Shown here: positions 1 to 5,465 of the stretch, one piece after another
Layout: each line of letters opens with the position of its first letter
How positions within the stretch are numbered: position 1 is the first letter of the stretch
Assembly: GCA_037137555.1 (NCBI GenBank)
Contig: JBAXKA010000055.1
Location: 1-6,183, forward strand
Direction: 5' to 3'
DNA length: 6,183 nucleotides
From: UBA9630 sp037137555
GTDB taxonomy: Bacteria > Patescibacteriota > Minisyncoccia > Moranbacterales > UBA2206
Notes under the pieces: generated by a model
The model's input: the letters and a program-made list of their open reading frames with translations, nothing else
What the model was told of the DNA's origin: nothing
Databases searched by the model: none
Program-made: the position numbers and the translations under genes

Positions 1-1638
1 ATGTCGGCTAGGATGACCATTTTAGGAAATGGCAACGTCGGCATCGGGACGACGGGGCCAACATCAAAATTACATATAAATAACATCACAGCTACAGATT
101 TGCCTTTAACTATCGGTGGCGGAACAGCGGGTATACCAGCTAATGACTATACGGGACTTCGTATGGGTTATGGCTCTGCGGATGGTTATAAGAAAGGTGG
201 GTTGTTATACGTATTCTCTGGAGATGCGAACGGTAGAGGAAGTATGAATATAGCAGTAAATAACGACGCTAACACAAACAATGTTGGTATTGCAGATATA
301 AAAATGTCAGTACTTGCAAGTGGCAACGTCGGCATCGGGACGACGAATCCTGGGACGAAATTGCACATTGAAGGCGCGAACAAGGCACTTTCTGATCAAA
401 TAGGAAATCTTGTGGTTTACACCAATGACGCAAATGCTATTGATAAAGGTGGCTCAATTACTTTAGGTGGAAGAGCTTATAGCGGATACAATTTCTCACA
501 TCCCTTTGCCTCAGTGGCAGGAAGGAAAGAAGTTTCTGGTGATGGGTACTTCTCAGGATATCTACAATTTGCTACGTCTTGGTGGAACACCAATGAGTTG
601 AAAGAATGGATGAGAATCACAAGCACAGGCAACGTCGGCATCGGGACGACGGCCCCTGGCTATAAATTAACCGTCAACGGCCAACCCGGAGCAAATGGCT
701 ACACAGCATTCACAAACTACTCCGATGCTCGCCTCAAAACCAACATCAACTATCTCTCAACCGGCTATCTAGATAAAATAATGCAACTCAAACCAACCAC
801 CTTCAACTACAACGCTCTCTCTGGTTACGATGAAGCGACCAAAGCAAGATTGGTTACTGGATTTATTGCCCAAGACTTACAATCAGTCTTTCCTGAAATG
901 GTTGGCGAAACAACAATCAATGGCACAAAATATTTCGATACCAATCTTTCCGCATTATCAATTTATTTAGTCAAAGGCATGCAAGAACAACAAACTCAAA
1001 TCACCGGCATCACAAATAATCAAAATAAAATCGTCGAACAACTGATTGGACAACTAGCTGATCAAAGTTTAACAGTAGATAGTAAATTACAATTGATTGG
1101 GCAAAATCTGGATAATATTCAGACGCAATTAATTGCGTCTCTACAAGACCAAATAACCACACAAACAAGCGACATAACCGAATTAAAAGATCAAATTAAA
1201 ACACTCCAAGATCAAACCAAATCTGTGATTGATTTTCAATTGGCGTTTAATTTAGACAAAGTAATAATCAAAGATGCCTTGGGAAATGTTAATTTGCTTG
1301 ATGGGAAAATTACGGCGAAGGATATTGAGGTGTTGGGGGTGATGAAGGCGAAGGATATTGAAGCGACGAATACTGTTACTGGCGATATACTTCAAGGAAA
1401 TAGTCTCGAGCTTGGCAAGGATACAACTGGCAAGAATATTTTAAAAGTGGGGGAGCTTGAAGTAGAAATTGAGACTGTGCTCGCCAACAAAAACGCAAAA
1501 ATTTATATCACGCCAGTCGGCAATACTTTTGGTGAGGTGCTTTATGTCGATGAAATTACTGACGGAAAATCTTTCAAAGTTAAAATAAATGAAGAACAAA
1601 GCGATGACATTAATTTCAATTGGTTGATTGTGAAATAG
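1..1638 (+). CDS. Tail-fibre/adhesin-like surface protein with peptidase S74 (intramolecular chaperone) domain, 5'-truncated by window
   Basis: At least 545 codons are visible, ending in TAG. The ATG at position 1 is probably an internal Met, because the first 25 residues already match the middle of a repeat unit (compare RMTILGNGNVGIGTT, KMSVLASGNVGIGTT and WMRITSTGNVGIGTT), so the gene likely starts upstream. Layout: beta-rich repeat modules (1-235) with GNVGIGTT at residues 11, 108 and 210; an S74 domain (about 240-331) opening with YSDARLK and including GFIAQDLQSVFPEMV; a Gln-rich coiled coil (about 327-412); and a beta-rich C-terminal domain (about 415-545) ending DINFNWLIVK. In phage endosialidases S74 trimerises the fibre and then cuts itself off at the Ser; here Ser241 and Lys246 keep the Ser/Lys spacing of five. 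A role as a trimeric cell-surface or attachment fibre is inferred. No signal peptide can be judged because the N-terminus is missing. Confidence 0.85.
   Translation: MSARMTILGNGNVGIGTTGPTSKLHINNITATDLPLTIGGGTAGIPANDYTGLRMGYGSADGYKKGGLLYVFSGDANGRGSMNIAVNNDANTNNVGIADIKMSVLASGNVGIGTTNPGTKLHIEGANKALSDQIGNLVVYTNDANAIDKGGSITLGGRAYSGYNFSHPFASVAGRKEVSGDGYFSGYLQFATSWWNTNELKEWMRITSTGNVGIGTTAPGYKLTVNGQPGANGYTAFTNYSDARLKTNINYLSTGYLDKIMQLKPTTFNYNALSGYDEATKARLVTGFIAQDLQSVFPEMVGETTINGTKYFDTNLSALSIYLVKGMQEQQTQITGITNNQNKIVEQLIGQLADQSLTVDSKLQLIGQNLDNIQTQLIASLQDQITTQTSDITELKDQIKTLQDQTKSVIDFQLAFNLDKVIIKDALGNVNLLDGKITAKDIEVLGVMKAKDIEATNTVTGDILQGNSLELGKDTTGKNILKVGELEVEIETVLANKNAKIYITPVGNTFGEVLYVDEITDGKSFKVKINEEQSDDINFNWLIVK
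31..54 (+). repeat. 24-bp exact direct repeat, copy 1 of 3
   Basis: This copy is identical base for base to 322-345 and 628-651. It encodes GNVGIGTT using GC-rich codons (17 of 24 bases G or C) inside an AT-rich gene. The flanking bases differ in all three copies, so the identity ends sharply at 24 bp. Confidence 0.9.
322..345 (+). repeat. 24-bp exact direct repeat, copy 2 of 3
   Basis: Same 24 bases as copy 1, starting 291 bp (97 codons) downstream and in the same reading frame. It marks the junction between two beta-rich modules of the surface protein. Confidence 0.9.
628..651 (+). repeat. 24-bp exact direct repeat, copy 3 of 3
   Basis: Same 24 bases as copies 1 and 2, 306 bp (102 codons) after copy 2 and in frame. 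It is followed by APGYKLTVNG and, about 20 codons later, the S74 domain. Confidence 0.9.
1315..1361 (+). repeat. Two identical 14-bp copies, 33 bp apart, in the C-terminal stalk
   Basis: The bases at 1315-1328 recur exactly at 1348-1361. In frame they give an 11-residue period, AKDIEVLGVMK followed by AKDIEATNTVT, in the stretch after the coiled coil. This looks like a short duplicated beta-stalk unit. Confidence 0.6.
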
Positions 1639-1664
1639 AAATTTAGATTATTTTTTTATTTCCC

Positions 1665-1730
1665 GTAGAGATGTGGCATTGCCATGTCTTTTCTTCTCAA
1701 ACGCAAGACGAAGCAGTGCTTCGTCTCTAC
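1665..1730. repeat. Paired palindromic repeat element (REP/MITE-like)
   Basis: Two 26-nt units (1665-1690 and 1705-1730) are inverted copies of each other with 19 of 26 matches. Each unit is itself a hairpin: 1669-1677 pairs with 1681-1689 (two G-U pairs, loop ATT), and 1706-1714 pairs perfectly with 1718-1726 (loop AGT). The outer ends GTAGAGATG and CGTCTCTAC match 8 of 9 as inverted repeats. The form resembles short palindromic repeats scattered between genes in many genomes. No coding capacity is seen. That it is a mobile or dispersed family is inferred. Confidence 0.6.
1669..1695 (+). terminator. Possible terminator of the surface-protein gene
   Basis: A 9-bp stem (two G-U pairs) with a 3-nt loop is followed by TTTTCTTC. 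It lies 30 nt after the TAG stop of the surface-protein gene and before the nrd promoter, where a terminator would be expected. The U tract is interrupted and the stem also belongs to the palindromic repeat, so the assignment is weak. Confidence 0.35.
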
Positions 1731-1755
1731 AATATTAAAATTACAAAATCCCCCC

Positions 1756-1764
1756 TGTGGATAA
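1756..1764 (-). promoter_or_regulatory. DnaA-box match upstream of the nrd promoter
   Basis: TGTGGATAA is a perfect reverse complement of the DnaA box TTATCCACA. It lies 28 bp upstream of the proposed -35 of the nrdR promoter. DnaA is known to act on the E. coli nrdAB promoter, so a regulatory role is plausible. I see only one perfect copy in this intergenic region, which argues against a replication origin. Confidence 0.45.
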
Positions 1765-1792
1765 CTCTTGTTTTTGGCTTAGAATATACTAC

Positions 1793-1820
1793 TTGCCAAG
1801 AATTTTGCTTGTGGTATAAT
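1793..1820 (+). promoter_or_regulatory. Promoter of the nrdR-nrdD operon
   Basis: The -35 is TTGCCA (1793-1798), followed by a 16-bp spacer and a perfect -10, TATAAT (1815-1820). TGG directly before the -10 gives an extended -10 (TGnTATAAT). Transcription would begin around 1827, leaving a leader of roughly 37 nt before the nrdR ATG. Confidence 0.75.
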
Positions 1821-1831
1821 TCTATTGTGCT

Positions 1832-1847
1832 ACACTACATATAGTAT
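1832..1847. promoter_or_regulatory. NrdR box (operator)
   Basis: ACACTACATATAGTAT matches an idealised NrdR box, ACACTATATATAGTGT, at 14 of 16 positions, and it sits between the nrd -10 and the nrdR start. NrdR normally binds two boxes about three helical turns apart. I cannot find a good second copy at that spacing. Only a half-site (about 1823-1829, overlapping the region after the -10) is suggestive. Autoregulation of the nrd operon is the natural reading. Confidence 0.65.
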
Positions 1848-1863
1848 AAAATAACAAAATATT

Positions 1864-2313
1864 ATGAATTGTCCATTTTGCAATAATACAGAAACTAAGG
1901 TGGTTGACTCGCGCGAAACCAATGAAGGAAAAATTACCAGAAGGCGTCGTGAATGTTTAAAATGTTCATCTCGTTTTAGTACTTATGAAGAGATAGAGCT
2001 TTTGAGATTAAGTGTGCTTAAAAAAAGTGGCCTAAAAGTTGATTACGATAAATCCAAAATTGAAACCGGCGTGAGGAAAGCTCTTGAAAAAAGACCAGTT
2101 ACGGAAGAAAAAATTGCACAGTTTATTGGAGAGATTGAATATGAAATTCGTACAAAAGAAAAACCAGAAATAACTTCCAGAGAAATTGGCAAAATAATTC
2201 TTAAAAAAATGCGTGAACTGGATGAAGTAGCTTATGTCAGATTCGCCAGTGTGTATAAATCATTTTGTAGCGTGGAAAGTTTTAAGAAAGAATTGGACAC
2301 ATTTGATAAATAG
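1864..2313 (+). CDS. nrdR: Transcriptional repressor NrdR
   Basis: This 149-aa protein has the usual NrdR length and order. An N-terminal zinc ribbon uses C3, C6, C31 and C34 (MNCPFC and ECLKC) with the DNA-contacting basic stretch TRRRRE. It is followed by an ATP-cone domain (about 46-136) with VLKKSGLKVDYDKSKIETGVRKAL-like sequence. In this family the ATP cone binds ATP or dATP and sets the oligomeric state, so the protein represses ribonucleotide reductase genes when dNTPs are ample. It is the first gene after an extended -10 promoter and a NrdR box, so it probably represses its own operon. It lies 30 nt before nrdD, whose product carries a related ATP cone. No Shine-Dalgarno sequence precedes the ATG; the start is supported by the family's MxCPxC opening. 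Confidence 0.95.
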   Translation: MNCPFCNNTETKVVDSRETNEGKITRRRRECLKCSSRFSTYEEIELLRLSVLKKSGLKVDYDKSKIETGVRKALEKRPVTEEKIAQFIGEIEYEIRTKEKPEITSREIGKIILKKMRELDEVAYVRFASVYKSFCSVESFKKELDTFDK

Positions 2314-2343
2314 ATAAATAAATAAAATTTTAACAAAAACCGT

Positions 2344-4371
2344 ATGAAAATAAAAAAAGTTATTAAGCGGGATGGAAAATTGGCGAATTTTGATGAAAAG
2401 AAAATTACAAAAGGTATCGCCAAAGCGTTGCTCTCAACTAAAGAGGGAGAACTTAAGGATGCCAAAAAAGTGACGGAAAAAGTTTTGAAACTTTTGGGAC
2501 GAAAACACAAAGAGGGCTATGTTCCAGAAATTGAAGAAATTCAAGACTTAGTAGAAAGAGTTTTAATGATTTTGGATTTCGAGGAAACGGCTAAGGCCTA
2601 TATTCTTTATCGCGAACAACATCGAAAAAATCGTGAAGCGGAACAATCACTTGATGAAGCGGTTAATTTGGTGGATAAATATATTCAAGAAATTGATTGG
2701 AAAGTAAAAGAGAATGCTAATATGGCCTATTCACTTCAAGGTTTAAATAATTATATTTCTTCAATTGTTAGTGCAAAATATTGGATGAATCGTGTCTACA
2801 CAAAAGCGATTCGTGAAGCCCATGAGGGTGGTGATTTTCACATTCATGATTTGCAACTTCTAGCGGCTTATTGTTGCGGTTGGGATTTGCAGGATTTGTT
2901 GCGCAGAGGTTTTACGGGTGTGCCAGGAAAAGTAGCTTGCAAGCCCGCCAAACATCTTGGTTCTATTTTGGGACAAATGGTGAATTTTACCTACACAACA
3001 CAAGGCGAAGTAGCTGGTGCACAAGCTTTTTCAAATTTTGATACTTTACTTGCCCCGTTTATTCGATATGATAAATTGAAGTATGCGGAAGTAAAACAAG
3101 AAATTCAATCTTATGTTTTCAATATGAATGTTTCAACACGAGTGGGATTTCAAACACCGTTTTCCAATATCACGATGGATATTACTTGTCCCAAAAATTT
3201 AAAAAAAGAAGCAGTAATTTTTGGTGGACTTCCACAAAAAGAAACTTATGGAGAATTTCAAGAAGAGATGAATATGATTGATCGCGCTTTTGCCGAAGTG
3301 ATGACAGAGGGAGATGCTAATGGGCGAATTTTTACTTTTCCTATTCCAACTTATAATATTGGCAAGGATTTTGATTGGACAGATAAACGCTTTGATGCAA
3401 TTTGGGAAATGACGGCCAAGTATGGCATTCCTTATTTTGCTAATTTTGTTAATTCGGATATGGATCCGGATGATGCGAGGTCAATGTGTTGTCGCTTGCG
3501 TTTAGATAATCGAGAATTACATAAACGAGGCGGGGGACTTTTTGGTGCTAATCCAATGACTGGATCAATTGGTGTTGTTACAATCAATATGCCACGAATC
3601 GGGCATGTAGCCAAGAACAAAAAAGATTTTTTAACGCAATTGAATTATTTGATGGATTTGGCAAGAGAAAGTTTAGAAACAAAAAGAACCATGGTAGAAA
3701 AATTAACAGAAGGTGGACTGTATCCTTATACAAAATTTTATTTAGCTCCCATCAAAATGCGTCGTGGTCAATATTGGGCAAATCATTTTTCTACAATTGG
3801 TCTCGTGGGAATGAATGAAGCACTGCTTAATTTAATTGGCAAGGATATCGCCACTCCGGCTGGACAAAAATTAGCAGAAGAAATCCTTGTGCATATGCGA
3901 AAAAGAATTATTGGTTATCAAAAAGAAACGGGCAATCTCTATAATCTAGAAGCCACTCCAGCCGAAGGCACATCCTATCGTTTGGCACGAATTGATCGCA
4001 AAAAATATCCGGAAATAATTTTTGCTAATGATAATAATGTGCGAGAAAAAAATGCTGAACCGTATTATACTAACTCTTCGCAACTGCCAGTGCAACAGAC
4101 AACGGATATTTTCGAAGCACTGGATTTGCAAGATAAATTGCAAACAAAATATACCGGAGGAACAGTTTTACATGGATTTTTAGGAGAACGGATTTGGGAT
4201 ATTGAAACAACGAAACAGTTAGTGCGAAAGATTGCCGAGAATTATTCTTTGCCCTATTTCACGCTCACGCCAACTTTCAGTATTTGCCCAGTGCATGGTT
4301 ATATTAACGGTGAGCATCCATATTGTCCAAAATGCATAGTAGAAAATAAAAAAATAAATAAATTTAAATAA
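2344..4371 (+). CDS. nrdD: Anaerobic (class III) ribonucleoside-triphosphate reductase, catalytic subunit lacking its glycyl-radical tail
   Basis: NrdD reduces ribonucleotides to deoxyribonucleotides without oxygen. An N-terminal ATP cone (about 4-95, VIKRDGKLANFDEKKI) is the allosteric domain. The barrel follows, with HIHDLQLLAAYCCGW (C177 or C178 as the barrel cysteine), MCCR (C382, C383, finger-loop thiyl position) and GSIGVVTINMPRIG. The C-terminal zinc site is CPVH at 648-651 and CPKC at 661-664. The protein then ends at residue 675 after only eleven more residues (IVENKKINKFK). Full-length relatives continue into a glycyl-radical loop of the RVxGY type, and nothing like it is present here. 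The next gene, 27 nt on and in the same frame, encodes exactly that segment. The CC pair in the finger loop resembles thioredoxin-dependent rather than formate-dependent NrdD; this subtype call is inferred. No Shine-Dalgarno sequence is seen. Confidence 0.95.
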   Translation: MKIKKVIKRDGKLANFDEKKITKGIAKALLSTKEGELKDAKKVTEKVLKLLGRKHKEGYVPEIEEIQDLVERVLMILDFEETAKAYILYREQHRKNREAEQSLDEAVNLVDKYIQEIDWKVKENANMAYSLQGLNNYISSIVSAKYWMNRVYTKAIREAHEGGDFHIHDLQLLAAYCCGWDLQDLLRRGFTGVPGKVACKPAKHLGSILGQMVNFTYTTQGEVAGAQAFSNFDTLLAPFIRYDKLKYAEVKQEIQSYVFNMNVSTRVGFQTPFSNITMDITCPKNLKKEAVIFGGLPQKETYGEFQEEMNMIDRAFAEVMTEGDANGRIFTFPIPTYNIGKDFDWTDKRFDAIWEMTAKYGIPYFANFVNSDMDPDDARSMCCRLRLDNRELHKRGGGLFGANPMTGSIGVVTINMPRIGHVAKNKKDFLTQLNYLMDLARESLETKRTMVEKLTEGGLYPYTKFYLAPIKMRRGQYWANHFSTIGLVGMNEALLNLIGKDIATPAGQKLAEEILVHMRKRIIGYQKETGNLYNLEATPAEGTSYRLARIDRKKYPEIIFANDNNVREKNAEPYYTNSSQLPVQQTTDIFEALDLQDKLQTKYTGGTVLHGFLGERIWDIETTKQLVRKIAENYSLPYFTLTPTFSICPVHGYINGEHPYCPKCIVENKKINKFK

Positions 4372-4398
4372 AATAATTAAATAATTAAAAAAAACAAT

Positions 4399-4659
4399 AT
4401 GCAAAAACATGTTTGCCACGATTGTGGCCGAGAGTTGAAGAATAATGAAGAGTTTATGAGTTACCTTGTGGAAGGCAAGGAATTTATGAAATGCAAAACA
4501 TGCCATGAGGCAGATTCAGTTTTGCGTAATTTCCAAAAGACGGAAGTTTATTCTCGCGTCGTGGGCTATATTCGTCCAGTCGCACAATGGAATGGTGGAA
4601 AACAAGCAGAATTTGATGATCGCAAAGAGTTCAAGCTAGAAGATGCAGCTTGTTGCTAA
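4399..4659 (+). CDS. Separate glycyl-radical subunit of class III ribonucleotide reductase, with N-terminal zinc ribbon
   Basis: This 86-aa protein has two parts. Residues 1-47 form a small zinc ribbon with CHDC (C6, C9) and CKTC (C32, C35). Residues 48-78 (EVYSRVVGYIRPVAQWNGGK, then EFDDRKEF) are what normally ends a full-length NrdD; G56 in RVVGY is the predicted radical glycine. NrdG, encoded next, would generate the radical, and the protein must then insert into NrdD for catalysis. A comparable known design is GrcA/YfiD, which replaces the radical domain of pyruvate formate-lyase. The protein ends EDAACC, a terminal cysteine pair of unknown use. The gene begins 27 nt after nrdD in the same frame, past two in-frame TAA codons. 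A degraded nrdD tail is unlikely because the reading frame is clean, the motifs are intact and an extra zinc ribbon is present. I give no gene symbol because I know of no accepted one. Confidence 0.85.
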   Translation: MQKHVCHDCGRELKNNEEFMSYLVEGKEFMKCKTCHEADSVLRNFQKTEVYSRVVGYIRPVAQWNGGKQAEFDDRKEFKLEDAACC

Positions 4660-4673
4660 CTCAAAAAAGATAG

Positions 4674-4707
4674 CAGGGCAATTTTGCTTTTTAGTAAAAT
4701 TGCCCTG
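4674..4707. terminator. 12-bp perfect hairpin between the glycyl-radical gene and nrdG
   Basis: CAGGGCAATTTT (4674-4685) pairs perfectly with AAAATTGCCCTG (4696-4707) around a 10-nt loop. AATTTT follows on the + strand, and a six-T run lies just beyond the stem on the - strand. It could be a partial terminator or a 3' end stabiliser that lowers nrdG relative to nrdD. It ends 16 nt before the nrdG ATG, so complete termination would silence nrdG unless another promoter exists; I see none. Confidence 0.5.
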
Positions 4708-4723
4708 AATTTTGCAAAAATTT

Positions 4724-5428
4724 ATGAACATTGGCGGTTATCAAAAATTAACATTAATTGATTTTCCCGGAACACTTGCAACTACAGTTTTTACGATTGG
4801 TTGTAATTTTCGTTGTCATTTTTGCCATAATCCCGAATTGGTTTTGGGCAGTGCCAATTTATTATCCGGAACAGAAAATAAAATAGAACAAGAATTTTTT
4901 GCATTTTTAAATAAAAGAAAAGGCAAGCTTGGAGGTGTTTGCATTACTGGTGGTGAGCCAACTTTGCAACCAGACTTAATCGAATTTATAAAAAAAGTGC
5001 GAGCAATGGGATTTTTAATCAAGCTTGATACAAACGGAGCGAGACCAGATGTCCTAAAAAAATTACTAGATTTAAAATTGCTGGATTTCGTGGCAATGGA
5101 TATTAAAAATAAACTGGAAAAATATAGCGAAACAGTTGGCGTAAAGGTTGACACAGAACGGATAAAATTAAGCGTAGATTTAATCAGAAACAGTCGTGTT
5201 CCATATGAATTTCGCACAACTGTTGTGCCTGGCATTCACGAGGAGGAAGATTTTTTGGAAATTGCTCAGTGGCTTTCTGGTGCACGAGCGTATTATTTGC
5301 AAGAATATCGTGAAGATGTGATTTTGAATAAAGAATTAAAGCAAAAAACCAAGGGCAGGAAGATTGATTTGGAAAAAATAAAATTGCTAATCGAGAAAAA
5401 TTTTGATAAAATGGGGATTAGGCGGTAG
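4724..5428 (+). CDS. nrdG: Anaerobic ribonucleotide reductase activating protein, radical SAM (NrdG2-like)
   Basis: I place the start at the ATG at 4724 (234 aa), because the family opens with M-x-I-G-G-x-Q-K-L and here MNIGGYQKLTLIDFPG fits. A TTG 12 nt upstream would add MQKF and lie only 4 nt from the hairpin. The radical-SAM cluster motif is C27-x3-C31-x2-C34 (GCNFRCHFCHNPEL). The SAM-binding GGE is at 76-78 in CITGGEPTL, and LDTNG lies further on. The enzyme holds a 4Fe-4S cluster, reductively cleaves S-adenosylmethionine and abstracts hydrogen from the radical glycine of the reductase. Its substrate here should be G56 of the 86-aa protein rather than NrdD itself. It follows that gene by 64 nt, which contain a strong hairpin. 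Other radical-SAM activases look similar, but the gene context makes NrdG by far the best call. Confidence 0.92.
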   Translation: MNIGGYQKLTLIDFPGTLATTVFTIGCNFRCHFCHNPELVLGSANLLSGTENKIEQEFFAFLNKRKGKLGGVCITGGEPTLQPDLIEFIKKVRAMGFLIKLDTNGARPDVLKKLLDLKLLDFVAMDIKNKLEKYSETVGVKVDTERIKLSVDLIRNSRVPYEFRTTVVPGIHEEEDFLEIAQWLSGARAYYLQEYREDVILNKELKQKTKGRKIDLEKIKLLIEKNFDKMGIRR

Positions 5429-5460
5429 TAGCTTATTGTTTATTCTAGGAAAGCCTAATC
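5416..5460. repeat. 8-bp inverted repeat spanning the nrdG-tsaC junction
   Basis: GATTAGGC (5416-5423) and GCCTAATC (5453-5460) are exact reverse complements separated by 29 nt. The left arm lies in the last codons of nrdG and the right arm ends 5 nt before the ATG of the next gene. The loop is long and there is no T run, so terminator function is doubtful; it could fold over the start region. Confidence 0.3.
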
Positions 5461-5465
5461 AATTT

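Noticed and set aside
31..651. CRISPR array from three 24-bp repeats
   Set aside because: The spacing is about 300 bp, the repeats are in frame within a coding region and no cas genes are present.
1651..1660. T-rich run after the surface-protein stop as an intrinsic terminator
   Set aside because: No stem precedes the T run on the + strand; the hairpin follows it instead.
1756..1764. Replication origin near the DnaA box
   Set aside because: There is only one perfect box, no cluster and no dnaA or dnaN nearby; a regulatory or chance site is simpler.
1779..1794. Second NrdR box upstream of the promoter
   Set aside because: Only about 9 of 16 positions match and the centre is about 53 bp from the good box, not the usual three helical turns.
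2232..2510. 92-codon open frame on the - strand across the nrdR-nrdD junction
   Set aside because: It is a Phe/Leu-rich translation of the complement of Lys/Glu-rich coding sequence. The hydrophobic runs are a by-product, not membrane segments.
4372..4398. Frameshift or sequencing error separating nrdD from its radical tail
   Set aside because: The frames are the same, two separate TAA codons intervene, and the small gene has an extra 47-residue zinc ribbon before the radical motif. A single error would not produce this.
4816..5235. 139-codon open frame on the - strand inside nrdG
   Set aside because: It lies entirely antisense to a well-supported radical-SAM gene, has no recognisable motif and is low-complexity Ser/Phe/Leu-rich, as expected of a shadow frame.
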